Assembly: GCA_947476405.1 (NCBI GenBank)
Contig: CANJQG010000007.1
Coordinates: 1 to 64,000, forward strand
Length of the DNA: 64,000 bases
Direction: 5' to 3'
Origin: Thiotrichales bacterium
Lineage (GTDB): Bacteria; Pseudomonadota; Gammaproteobacteria; Francisellales; CACEW01
This document shows, piece after piece, positions 8,646-16,143 of this stretch. Below the pieces are notes generated by a model. That model was not told where the DNA came from. It ran no database searches and was given only the letters and a program-made list of their open reading frames with translations. Position numbers and translations under genes: made by a program. Positions within the stretch are counted from its first letter, which is position 1. Each line of letters starts with the position of its first letter.

Positions 8646-8831
8646 ATGACAAAAGCAGCAATGGTTCAAGTCAAATTAATCGCAAGTGCAGTCAATCGTA
8701 TTGAACGTCATAAAGCGTGTGTTCGTGGTTTAGGTTTAAAGAGAATTGGTCACGTTGTGGAAGTTCTGGATACGCCTGAAAACCGTGGAATGATTAAGAA
8801 AGTAGCCTATCTACTGAAAGTTGGGGAATAA
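8646..8831 (+). CDS. rpmD: 50S ribosomal protein L30
   Basis: L30 is a small large-subunit protein present in this operon position in proteobacteria. The 61 residues include the typical GLGLKRIGHVVEVLDTPENRGM segment, here spanning about 29-50, and end VAYLLKVGE. It lies four bases after rpsE and two before rplO. Confidence 0.95.
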   Translation: MTKAAMVQVKLIASAVNRIERHKACVRGLGLKRIGHVVEVLDTPENRGMIKKVAYLLKVGE

Positions 8832-8833
8832 AG

Positions 8834-9280
8834 ATGTCAGTGCAAGAAATGCAATTAAATAATTTGGCACCTGCGGAAGGTTCTAAGAAAGCGCCCCGTC
8901 GTTTGGGTCGAGGAATTGGTTCTGGAACAGGTAAAACTGCAGGTAAAGGTCATAAGGGTCAACGTGCACGTGCAGGTGGATACCATAAAGTAGGCTTTGA
9001 AGGCGGACAAATGCCTATTCAACGCCGCTTGCCAAAGTTTGGTTTTGTGTCACTAAAAGCTTTGGCAACGGGTGAAATTCGTTTATCAGAGTTAAATTCT
9101 TTGCCAGTTGATGAAGTAGACTTGGTCGTTTTGCAACAGCATGGTTTGATTAGCAGCAATATAAAATATGCAAAAGTTTTTTTATCAGGGACCATTGAGC
9201 GCGCAATTACCATACAAGGTTTAGCTGTAACAGCTGGAGCGCGTAAAGCAATAGAAGAAAAAGGCGGCAAAGTTTTATAA
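8834..9280 (+). CDS. rplO: 50S ribosomal protein L15
   Basis: L15 is a late assembly protein with a long basic extension. The 148 residues show the early GRGIGSGTGKTAGKGHKGQ stretch (about 25-43) and FEGGQMPIQRRLPKFGF. Its TAA stop overlaps the ATG of secY by one base, so SecY synthesis is probably coupled to L15 translation. Confidence 0.96.
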   Translation: MSVQEMQLNNLAPAEGSKKAPRRLGRGIGSGTGKTAGKGHKGQRARAGGYHKVGFEGGQMPIQRRLPKFGFVSLKALATGEIRLSELNSLPVDEVDLVVLQQHGLISSNIKYAKVFLSGTIERAITIQGLAVTAGARKAIEEKGGKVL

Positions 9281-10569
9281 TGGCCGAACTCCGGAAGCGC
9301 ATATTTTTTGTTTTAATTGGCATCATCGTATACAGATTTGGTGCCTATATTCCTGTGCCCGGAATCGACACTTCTAAGTTGGCTACTTTTTTTCAATCAG
9401 AAAACAATACAGTTTTGGGCTTATTTAACGTTTTTTCAGGGGGCGCTTTATCTCGTTTAACTATTTTCGCTCTTGGAATTATGCCTTATATTTCTGCATC
9501 TATTATTATTCAACTTTTATCAGCAGTTGTTCCTAGATTAACAGAGTTAAAGAAAGAAGGGGCCGCGGGTCAGCGTAAAATAACCCAGTATACACGTTAT
9601 GGCACTTTATTTCTTGCCTTTTTTCAGTCAATGGGCATGGCTAAATATTTAGTGAATCAAGGCTTGGCGTATAGCGATAGCTTGTCATTTTATTTTGTGG
9701 CGATTATTACACTATCGACTGGAACCCTCTTCCTGATGTGGTTGGGGGAGCAAATAACAGAGCGTGGAATTGGAAATGGGATTTCACTGATTATTTTTTC
9801 CAGTATTATTTCTGGAATTCCTACTGGGCTAGCCCATACGTTTGATCAGGCACATGATGGAAATTTAAGTCTTATTGCTTTGTTGATGATCATGTTTGTT
9901 ATTGTTGCTGTGACTGTTTTTGTGGTCTTTATGGAGAGGGCGCAGCGAAAAATTTTAGTAAATTATGCAAAGCGCCAGCAGGGGAATAAGCTATATGCGG
10001 CACAGTCTAGTCATCTCCCTTTTAAAATTAACATGTCCGGTGTGATTCCTCCTATTTTTGCTTCAAGTATTTTGTTGTTCCCTTCCAGTATTAGTCAGTG
10101 GTTCGGTTCATCACCACACTTTCATTGGCTAGCTGAAATTGGGCTTATGTTGGCTCCAGGTCAGCCGTTGTATATCGTTTTTTATACTGTTGCTGTTGTT
10201 TTCTTTTGTTTCTTTTATACGGCAGTTATTTTCAATCCACGTGAGACTGCCGATAATTTGAAAAAGTCGGGTGCTTTTATTCCAGGAATTCGTCCTGGTG
10301 AACAGACAGCAAGTTATATTGATAAGGTCTTATCAAGATTGACTTTGGTTGGTGCAATTTATATTACCTTGGTGTCTTTGCTGCCGATGTTTTTGATGAT
10401 TGAGTGGAATGTTCCTTTTTATTTTGGAGGGACGTCATTGTTGATTGTGGTTGTAGTCATGATGGATTTTATGGCACAGGTACAATCGCAATTGATGTCC
10501 AATCAATATGAGTCGCTTTTGAAAAAGGCGAACTTAAAAGGAACTGCCCGTAATGGTTTAATGAGCTAA
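9280..10569 (+). CDS. secY: Protein translocase subunit SecY (short N-terminus)
   Basis: SecY is the pore of the Sec translocon in the inner membrane. The 429 residues give ten predictable membrane helices, with the plug-region FNVFSGGALSRL, the RGIGNGISLIIF signature and the cytoplasmic NPRETADNLKKSGAFIPGIRPG loop. The protein begins MAELRKRIFFVLIG, about 14 residues shorter at the N-terminus than E. coli SecY (443), and the one-base overlap with rplO leaves no obvious upstream start. The loss affects only the cytoplasmic tail before helix 1. Confidence 0.96.
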   Translation: MAELRKRIFFVLIGIIVYRFGAYIPVPGIDTSKLATFFQSENNTVLGLFNVFSGGALSRLTIFALGIMPYISASIIIQLLSAVVPRLTELKKEGAAGQRKITQYTRYGTLFLAFFQSMGMAKYLVNQGLAYSDSLSFYFVAIITLSTGTLFLMWLGEQITERGIGNGISLIIFSSIISGIPTGLAHTFDQAHDGNLSLIALLMIMFVIVAVTVFVVFMERAQRKILVNYAKRQQGNKLYAAQSSHLPFKINMSGVIPPIFASSILLFPSSISQWFGSSPHFHWLAEIGLMLAPGQPLYIVFYTVAVVFFCFFYTAVIFNPRETADNLKKSGAFIPGIRPGEQTASYIDKVLSRLTLVGAIYITLVSLLPMFLMIEWNVPFYFGGTSLLIVVVVMMDFMAQVQSQLMSNQYESLLKKANLKGTARNGLMS

Positions 10570-10585
10570 TGTTTAGGAGTGTGTG

Positions 10586-10699
10586 ATGAAAGTAAGTCCT
10601 TCAGTCAAGCCTATTTGTAGGAAGTGTAAAGTAATTCGCCGCAAAGGAGTGGTGAGAGTGATTTGCAGCGATGCAAAGCACAAACAGAGGCAAGGATAA
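10586..10699 (+). CDS. rpmJ: 50S ribosomal protein L36 (zinc-binding type)
   Basis: A 37-residue gene, MKVSPSVKPICRKCKVIRR followed by KGVVRVICSDAKHKQRQG. The zinc ligands C11, C14, C27 and H32 are all present, so this is the C+ form. TAGGAG lies upstream of the ATG. It sits between secY and rpsM as in E. coli, closing the spc operon. Confidence 0.96.
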   Translation: MKVSPSVKPICRKCKVIRRKGVVRVICSDAKHKQRQG

Positions 10700-10702
10700 G
10701 AC

Positions 10703-10731
10703 TTGTTTTTTATGTGGAAGTGGGTTATGAT
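10703..10731 (+). promoter_or_regulatory. Candidate sigma-70 promoter of the alpha operon
   Basis: In the 81-base gap between rpmJ and rpsM there is TTGTTT (10703-10708), a 17-base spacer and TATGAT (10726-10731). The -10 box matches five of six consensus bases, the -35 only the TTG. E. coli has an alpha-operon promoter at the equivalent place. Confidence 0.5.
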
Positions 10732-10780
10732 ACTGCCCCTTCTTGTGTTTAGTTTTTTGGTTAATTAGGAGTAACAACGA

Positions 10781-11140
10781 ATGGCTCGTATAGCCGGTAT
10801 AAATATTCCAGACAATAAGCATATTTCGATAGGCTTAACGTATATCTTTGGTTTAGGACGTCCTACTGCATTAAAAATTTGTGCAATAGCGGGCGTGGTT
10901 CCCAGTCGCAAAGTGAGTGCGCTCACAGATGCTGAACTTGAAACCATTCGAACTGAAGTCGGCAAGTTTAAGATTGAAGGGGATCTTCGTCGAGAAATCT
11001 CTATGAATATTAAACGTCTCAGCGATTTAGGTACTTACCGTGGCATGCGTCATCGTAAAGGCTTGCCTGTGCGCGGGCAAAGAACTCGCACGAATGCGCG
11101 GACCCGTAAAGGTCCACGTAAGCCAATGCGTAGCAATTAA
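10781..11140 (+). CDS. rpsM: 30S ribosomal protein S13
   Basis: S13 bridges the subunits and contacts the P-site tRNA. The 119-residue product begins MARIAGINIPDNKHISIGLTYIFG and ends with the conserved RTNARTRKGPRKP tail. AGGAGT precedes the ATG. It is the first gene after the candidate alpha-operon promoter and is followed by rpsK after 13 bases. Confidence 0.97.
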   Translation: MARIAGINIPDNKHISIGLTYIFGLGRPTALKICAIAGVVPSRKVSALTDAELETIRTEVGKFKIEGDLRREISMNIKRLSDLGTYRGMRHRKGLPVRGQRTRTNARTRKGPRKPMRSN

Positions 11141-11153
11141 GGGGAAGATTTAA

Positions 11154-11540
11154 ATGGCTAAAGCAAAACCAGTTGTTAAAAAAATAAAGCGTGTCATTCA
11201 TGATGGAATGGCGTATATTCATGCGTCTTTTAATAACACCATTGTGACCGTGACCGATCGTCAAGGTAATTGTATTGCCTGGGGTACTTCGGGTGGAACC
11301 GGTTTTCGAGGTTCTCGTAAAAGTACACCTTTTGCAGCACAAGTTGCTGCTGAGAAAGTGGCGGATATTATTTTGCAGTTCGGCATGAAAAATATGGATG
11401 TATTTATTAAAGGGCCGGGTCCAGGCCGTGAATCTGCAGTGCGTGCATTTTTTTCAAAAGGGATTCGCATTAATAGTATTACCGATGTGACCCCGTTGCC
11501 GCATAATGGTTGTCGTCCTCCCAAAAGACGTCGTGTTTAA
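11154..11540 (+). CDS. rpsK: 30S ribosomal protein S11
   Basis: S11 lies on the 30S platform by the Shine-Dalgarno helix. Length is 128 residues. Motifs HASFNNTIVTVTDRQGN, SGGTGFRGSRKSTPFAA and the ending DVTPLPHNGCRPPKRRRV are all intact. Confidence 0.97.
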   Translation: MAKAKPVVKKIKRVIHDGMAYIHASFNNTIVTVTDRQGNCIAWGTSGGTGFRGSRKSTPFAAQVAAEKVADIILQFGMKNMDVFIKGPGPGRESAVRAFFSKGIRINSITDVTPLPHNGCRPPKRRRV

Positions 11541-11563
11541 TAGAGTAGTTTAAGGAATCGATT

Positions 11564-12184
11564 ATGGCTAGATATATTGGTCCCAAGTGTAAGCTCGCAA
11601 GACGCGAAGGCACGGATCTGGGTTTAAAAAGCGGCGCAAAAGCGCTAGATGCAAAATGTAATATGCATAGTCCTCCTGGGCAGCATGGCGCACGTCGCGG
11701 TCGTTTATCTGATTATGGTTTGCAGTTGCGTGAAAAGCAAAAAGTTAAGCGTATTTATGGTGTTTTAGAAGGTCAATTCCGCCGTTATTACAAAGAAGCT
11801 GCCCGCTTAAAAGGCTCAACCGGTGAAAATTTGTTGTGTCAATTAGAGGCGCGTCTTGATAATGTAGTTTATCGTTTAGGTTTTGCCTCAACTCGTGCTG
11901 AAGCGCGTCAATTGGTCGGGCATAAATCTATCCAAGTAAATGGTAAGTCCGTCAATATCGCTTCCTTTCAAGTAAAGCCTGGGGATGAAGTGGCTGTTCG
12001 TGAAAAATCTAAAACACAAGCGCGTATTCAGTTTGGTTTAGAGATGTCAAAACAACGCGCTGTCCCTTCTTGGATTGATTTGGATGAGAAGTTATTGAAG
12101 GGTGTTTTTAAATCCTATCCAGATCGTGCAGACTTGCCTGCAGAAATCAATGAGCAGCTCATTGTCGAATTGTATTCGAAATAA
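11564..12184 (+). CDS. rpsD: 30S ribosomal protein S4
   Basis: S4 starts 16S rRNA folding and in E. coli represses the alpha operon. The 206 residues match E. coli in length. The S4 RNA-binding domain is visible as RLDNVVYRLGFASTRAEARQ and VGHKSIQVNGKSVNI (about 96-133). It lies between rpsK and rpoA in the usual order. Confidence 0.97.
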   Translation: MARYIGPKCKLARREGTDLGLKSGAKALDAKCNMHSPPGQHGARRGRLSDYGLQLREKQKVKRIYGVLEGQFRRYYKEAARLKGSTGENLLCQLEARLDNVVYRLGFASTRAEARQLVGHKSIQVNGKSVNIASFQVKPGDEVAVREKSKTQARIQFGLEMSKQRAVPSWIDLDEKLLKGVFKSYPDRADLPAEINEQLIVELYSK

Positions 12185-12210
12185 TCCTGATCAAGTGTGT
12201 GGAGAATCTA

Positions 12211-13194
12211 ATGGTAAAAGAAATGGATGATATTTTAAAGCCTAATATGGTGGAAGTGAAAGAAGTCACTCAAAACCGTTATAATGTGGTTTTGGAGCCT
12301 CTTGAAAGAGGTTTTGGTCATACTTTGGGCAATGCATTGCGTAGAATTCTATTGTCATCGCTGCCTGGTGCTGCCATCACTGAAGTCACGATTGATAAAG
12401 TTTTACATGAATTTTCTGCGGTAGATGGCGTCAAGGAAGATGTGGTAGAAATCGTCTTGAACCTAAAAGGAGTGGCGATTCAATTTGATGGCGATGCGCC
12501 ACAGGCTAAATTAACGCTTCATAAAAAAGGTGAGGGCATCGTTAAAGCTGGAGACATTATCACTACAGCTGATATTACGATTATGAACCCTGATCATATC
12601 ATTGCATACGTCACTAAAAATGGTGAATTAAAAATGAATTTGACTGTTTCGCGCGGGATGGGCTATGTTCCAGCCCCTACGATTGATAAGAAGTTAAATA
12701 AAGAAATTGGTTTGATTTCATTGGATGCTTCTTATAGTCCCATTCGTAAAGTAAGCTATTCTGTTGAAAATGCACGGGTTGAGCAGCGTACTGATTTAGA
12801 TAAATTGATTATTGAAATTGAAACCAATGGTACGATTTCACCAGAAGTTGCAATCCGTCGTGCAGCGACGTTATTGCATGAACAGATCAGCGTTTTTGTT
12901 GATTTAGAAGCACCTAAAACTGCACGCTTGCCACAATCTGCTTCAGGTATTGATCCATTCCTTTTGCGTCCGGTGGATGACTTGGAATTGACCGTTCGTT
13001 CAGCTAATTGTTTAAAAGCGGAAGATATTTTTTTCATTGGTGATTTAGTTCAACGCTCGGAAGCTGAGCTGTTGAAAACGCCTAACTTGGGCAAGAAATC
13101 ATTAAATGAAATCAAGAGTATTCTGGCCAAACATAATCTGGCTTTGGGTATGGTTGTTGACAATTGGTCCTCAGAAAATTTAGGTCAAGAGTAA
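12211..13194 (+). CDS. rpoA: DNA-directed RNA polymerase subunit alpha
   Basis: Alpha subunit, 327 residues. The N-terminal assembly domain shows RGFGHTLGNALRRILLSSLPG (split here as residues about 33-53), and the C-terminal domain that binds UP elements and activators shows TVRSANCLKAEDI and LLKTPNLGKKSLNEIKS. The ATG at 12211 is chosen over a GTG at 12199 because GGAG (12201-12204) is six bases upstream of it and overlaps nothing needed; the GTG has no leader. The gene lies 26 bases after rpsD. Confidence 0.96.
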   Translation: MVKEMDDILKPNMVEVKEVTQNRYNVVLEPLERGFGHTLGNALRRILLSSLPGAAITEVTIDKVLHEFSAVDGVKEDVVEIVLNLKGVAIQFDGDAPQAKLTLHKKGEGIVKAGDIITTADITIMNPDHIIAYVTKNGELKMNLTVSRGMGYVPAPTIDKKLNKEIGLISLDASYSPIRKVSYSVENARVEQRTDLDKLIIEIETNGTISPEVAIRRAATLLHEQISVFVDLEAPKTARLPQSASGIDPFLLRPVDDLELTVRSANCLKAEDIFFIGDLVQRSEAELLKTPNLGKKSLNEIKSILAKHNLALGMVVDNWSSENLGQE

Positions 13195-13214
13195 GAATTT
13201 AAGGGTAAAATAAA

Positions 13215-13610
13215 ATGCGTCATCAAATGAAAGGTAGAAAGTTCCATCGTACATCCAGCGCTCGTAAGGCTTTGTTTAAAAGTCTTGCTATTGCATTGTT
13301 TGAACATGAGCTCATTAAAACAACATTGCCTAAAGCCAAGGATATGCGCTCTATTGTTGAGCCGTTGATTACTTTGGCTAAAGTAGACACCGTCGCTAAT
13401 CGTCGTTTGGTTTCTGCACGTTTAGGTAATGATGCAGCAGTTAAAAAGTTGTTTGAAGTGATTGGTCCTCGTTTCAAAGAACGTCAAGGGGGATATACCC
13501 GTGTTTTGAAATGTGGTTTTCGTAAAGGCGATGCCGCTCCCATGGCGTATATCGAATTAGTCGATCGCCCTGATGTTGAAGCAGTTGTGGATGCATCCGA
13601 AGAAGCATAA
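13215..13610 (+). CDS. rplQ: 50S ribosomal protein L17
   Basis: L17 is a large-subunit protein close to the tunnel exit. The 131 residues start MRHQMKGRKFHRTSSARKALF and contain GGYTRVLKCGFRKGDAAPMAYIEL, the typical ending core, plus a short acidic tail. It ends the alpha operon. Its 3' end overlaps the start of recO by 20 bases, so no terminator separates the ribosomal operon from recO. Confidence 0.96.
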   Translation: MRHQMKGRKFHRTSSARKALFKSLAIALFEHELIKTTLPKAKDMRSIVEPLITLAKVDTVANRRLVSARLGNDAAVKKLFEVIGPRFKERQGGYTRVLKCGFRKGDAAPMAYIELVDRPDVEAVVDASEEA

Positions 13611-14298
13611 ATCTAGTGCATTTGTTATACACCGTTATCCTTATCAGGATAGCGGTTTTTTATTAAAAATTTTTAGTCAAGAAATGGGCTTATTAACCTT
13701 AGTTGCTGCACATGCTAAACGGCCAAAGTCAGCCTGGTATGGTATTCTTCAGCCCTTTCAACCTTTGCTGATTCAAATTAAAGGAGAGGGTGAGGTTCAA
13801 GGCCTCAAGCAAGCAGAGCCTGCTGATGCTGCGTTTATTTTGCAAGGCGATGCCCTCTGGTCTGGCTTTTATTTGAATGAATTATTATTGTCTTTCTTAA
13901 TGCCACATGATCCTCATCCTGACTTGTTTAATGCCTATCAGGTTGTATTGTCTGCTTTGCAAAGCCCTGATTCTGATAAGGCTTTACGTTTTTTTGAACT
14001 TTGTCTTTTTCGGGAAATGGGTTTCTTGTTTGATCTTCCAGATGAAATTATTCCAGATTTCTATTATCAACTTCAACCACATGATCTGCCCCAGTTGGTT
14101 GATTCAGATTTTGCGCTTAAATTGCCAACCTGCTTTCGCGGTGCGGATTTGCTGTCGATTTATAAGGCAAAATTGGATAATGAACATATCCTAAAAGTTG
14201 CTAAACGGTTCTCACGCATTCATTTGGATTTTTATCTTCCAAAAGCACAGTTAAAGACGCGTGAAATTTTTAAAGCATTAGCTTTAAAGGAGGATTGA
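13591..14298 (+). CDS. recO: DNA repair protein RecO
   Basis: RecO helps load RecA on SSB-coated gaps with RecR. The N-terminal OB-fold is recognisable (AFVIHRYPYQDSGFLLKIFS, then TLVAAHAKRPKS) and the helical part contains RFFELCLFREMGF. With the ATG at 13591 the protein is 235 residues (E. coli 242); an ATG at 13573 would add six. Neither has a clear Shine-Dalgarno, which suits translational coupling to rplQ, whose stop lies inside this gene. Linkage of recO to the alpha operon rather than to era is unusual compared with E. coli. Confidence 0.85.
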   Translation: MHPKKHKSSAFVIHRYPYQDSGFLLKIFSQEMGLLTLVAAHAKRPKSAWYGILQPFQPLLIQIKGEGEVQGLKQAEPADAAFILQGDALWSGFYLNELLLSFLMPHDPHPDLFNAYQVVLSALQSPDSDKALRFFELCLFREMGFLFDLPDEIIPDFYYQLQPHDLPQLVDSDFALKLPTCFRGADLLSIYKAKLDNEHILKVAKRFSRIHLDFYLPKAQLKTREIFKALALKED

Positions 14299-14299
14299 C

Positions 14300-14830
14300 T
14301 TGAAAAAATTGTTTATGATCATGATTTTTTTCATTTTGTCTGGCTGTATAAGTGTCCCGCAAAAATCAACTTCGACGGGAGCTATTGAGCTACAAGGCCT
14401 ATTTGCTATCGTAACGCCGAAATCTAATCAATCAGGTCATTTTATCTGGGAGCAAGCAGGCTCCGCCGATTTTTCTCTTGAGCTCTATGGGCCATTAGGT
14501 TTGGGAGCAACCACCTTGATTCAGCAAAATGGCTTGGTTACACTAGAAACAGATCAAGGTAAAAAATATACAGCCACTTCTCCTGAAGCGCTATTGCAAA
14601 ATACCCTAGGTTGGTCGATGCCGATTCACGGGATGCTTTATTGGTTGTTGGGCATTCCCGTTCCCACGGTTCCCTTTTCTGCCCAATATAACGCCGTAAA
14701 GCAAATCTCAGATTTGACGCAGTCTGGCTGGCAGATTCACTATCAATGGGGGGTGGGTGCTATTTATCCAGAGCGAATTGTCATGCAACGTCAAAGTATA
14801 CGTTTGATTGTTCTTATCAGCTCATCTTAA
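14300..14830 (+). CDS. lolB: Outer membrane lipoprotein receptor LolB (TTG start)
   Basis: LolB accepts lipoproteins from LolA and inserts them in the outer membrane. The 176-residue product has a signal peptide with lipobox LSGC (Cys16 would be lipidated). The mature part matches LolB in pattern: GLFAIVTPKSNQSGHFIWEQ, LELYGPLGLGATTL, LVTLETDQGKKYTATSPE and the GMLYWLLGIPVP helix region. The start is TTG at 14300, supported by a near-perfect AAGGAGG (14287-14293) inside the end of recO. It sits one base after recO and converges with coq7, overlapping by four bases. Confidence 0.8.
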   Translation: MKKLFMIMIFFILSGCISVPQKSTSTGAIELQGLFAIVTPKSNQSGHFIWEQAGSADFSLELYGPLGLGATTLIQQNGLVTLETDQGKKYTATSPEALLQNTLGWSMPIHGMLYWLLGIPVPTVPFSAQYNAVKQISDLTQSGWQIHYQWGVGAIYPERIVMQRQSIRLIVLISSS

Positions 14831-15462
14831 ATAACGTAAGCCAGTTGAATCATAACGCGTGCCTGCACTTTCATAATGCTCTTCATGAGGCTGGATAATT
14901 CAACCGCGCCGAGAGCATGTGCATTTTTCGCATGACGAGCTTCATCTTCTTGCATGACGCTAATAATGGCACGACTTTTATGATCTTGCGGTGATAAAAA
15001 CTGTTGGTGATTTTGAAGATGTTCGAGTACTTGCTTTTCGGTTTCTTCTACAAATCCGAGGCTGAGTGAGTCATTTTTTTTAGCGCTTAAATAGCCTAGT
15101 AAAAATGAAAAAGTATACCAAATAGGGTTTAAATAGCTGACCTTTGTATTGAGCTCATTTAAACGTTCATGACACCAAAGTAAATGATCGACTTCCTCTG
15201 TGGCAGCTTGATGCAGATGTGATTTTAACTCGGCATTGCCTGTCGCTAAGGCTTGCCCGCGATAAAGAGCTTGTGCACAGACTTCGCCGGTATGGTTGAC
15301 GCGCATGCAGCCTTGGCTTACCTTGATTTCGGTCGGAGTTAATTCAGGGTTAATACGGCTTTTTCCAGGTGAGATGTGCCTGCCTAAAAATTGATGGAGC
15401 ATGGTATCAAGGCCATGTTGGACTTCTATCAGAAAAAAATCGACTTTTCGAAATTGACGCAT
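14827..15462 (-). CDS. coq7: 2-polyprenyl-3-methyl-6-methoxy-1,4-benzoquinone hydroxylase (Coq7/CAT5 family)
   Basis: A di-iron membrane-associated hydroxylase of ubiquinone biosynthesis, the alternative to flavin-dependent UbiF. The ferritin-like carboxylate-histidine ligands are visible: E60 in NHTGEVCAQALYRGQA, E90 and H93 in EEVDH, E142, and E174 and H177 in EDEARH. Length is 211 residues, normal for the bacterial form. It lies downstream of the RRM protein on the same strand, after a terminator. Confidence 0.9.
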   Translation of the reverse strand: MRQFRKVDFFLIEVQHGLDTMLHQFLGRHISPGKSRINPELTPTEIKVSQGCMRVNHTGEVCAQALYRGQALATGNAELKSHLHQAATEEVDHLLWCHERLNELNTKVSYLNPIWYTFSFLLGYLSAKKNDSLSLGFVEETEKQVLEHLQNHQQFLSPQDHKSRAIISVMQEDEARHAKNAHALGAVELSSLMKSIMKVQARVMIQLAYVI

Positions 15463-15488
15463 AGCAAAGGATCCTTATTTTGACTTAA

Positions 15489-15516
15489 AAAAATCCCCGC
15501 CAAAGCAGGGATTTTT
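15489..15516 (-). terminator. Rho-independent terminator of the RRM protein gene
   Basis: AAAAATCCC (15489-15497) pairs with GGGATTTTT (15508-15516), with an additional GC/GC pair around the CAAA loop. Read on the minus strand the hairpin is followed by a run of T. It lies 17 bases after the stop of the RRM gene and before coq7. Confidence 0.8.
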
Positions 15517-15532
15517 AGTATCAGTAGACCGA

Positions 15533-16012
15533 TTAGTAGCTGCTTCTTCCGCCGCTATCTCCTCTGCCGCCGCCATCACGACCACCGCCGTAACCGCCGC
15601 CGTTTCCGCCACCAGAGCGTCCGCCGCCGTAACCGCCGCCATTACCACCACCGTAACCGCCGCCGTTTCCGCCACCAGAGCGTCCGCCGCCGTAACCGCC
15701 GCCATTGCCGCCACCGCCGTAGCTTCCACCGCCAGAGCGACCACCACTGCCACCAGAGCGTGATTCTTGTGGGCGAGCTAAGGAAACGATAATATTTCGT
15801 CCTTCCATGCTAGCACCATTTAATTTTTCGATTGCTTGTGTTGCTTCTTCAGCAGTTGACATTTCGACAAAGCCGAAGCCTTTGCTGCGACCATCTTCAT
15901 TATTGATGATCACTTTAGCGGAAACGACTTGACCGATTTCAGCAAAAATGCCTTGAAGGTCTTGGTCTTGCACGGTGTAGGGCAATGAGCCTACAAATAA
16001 CTTTTTAGTCAT
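15533..16012 (-). CDS. RRM-type RNA-binding protein with glycine-rich tail
   Basis: A 159-residue single-RRM protein of the bacterial glycine-rich (Rbp) family, related in layout to cyanobacterial and plant cold-induced RNA-binding proteins. RNP2 is LFVGSL (5-10), RNP1 is KGFGFVEM (44-51). Residues from about 90 onward are nearly pure Gly with Ser, Tyr, Asn and Arg, encoded by imperfect repeats (about 15540-15760). The tail resembles RGG/YGG low-complexity regions that promote RNA binding or condensation; that role is inferred here. It has its own promoter and terminator. Confidence 0.9.
   Translation of the reverse strand: MTKKLFVGSLPYTVQDQDLQGIFAEIGQVVSAKVIINNEDGRSKGFGFVEMSTAEEATQAIEKLNGASMEGRNIIVSLARPQESRSGGSGGRSGGGSYGGGGNGGGYGGGRSGGGNGGGYGGGNGGGYGGGRSGGGNGGGYGGGRDGGGRGDSGGRSSY
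15545..15760 (-). repeat. Imperfect glycine-codon repeats within the RRM gene
   Basis: On the plus strand the region is made of variants of CCGCCGCCGTAACCGCC and CCACCAGAGCGTCCGCC, giving GGYGGG and GRSGGGN in the protein. Two blocks around 15607-15640 and 15667-15700 are almost identical. Such repeats change copy number easily. Confidence 0.8.
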
Positions 16013-16101
16013 GAATTATCCTTTATTTTACTTTAACACCCTTCAGAATCAGAACACAAACTCACAAAGGCAACTTATCCTGCTTTTTGCAAGATCGGGG
16101 C

Positions 16102-16130
16102 AGTATACCATCTTTTTGTCAAAGTACAAA
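16102..16130 (-). promoter_or_regulatory. Candidate extended -10 promoter for the RRM gene
   Basis: On the minus strand TGGTATACT gives an extended -10 (TATACT at 16107-16102). The -35 at 17 bases (TTTGTA) is poor, which is usual for extended -10 promoters. The implied leader is about 85 bases and ends with AAAGGA before the ATG. Confidence 0.45.
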
Positions 16131-16143
16131 ACATAATCGAGTG

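Noticed and set aside
15475..15753. Ala/Val-rich reading frame on the minus strand over the glycine-rich tail
   Set aside because: It is an out-of-frame reading of the GC-rich glycine codons of the RRM gene; the RRM frame has the motifs, promoter and terminator.
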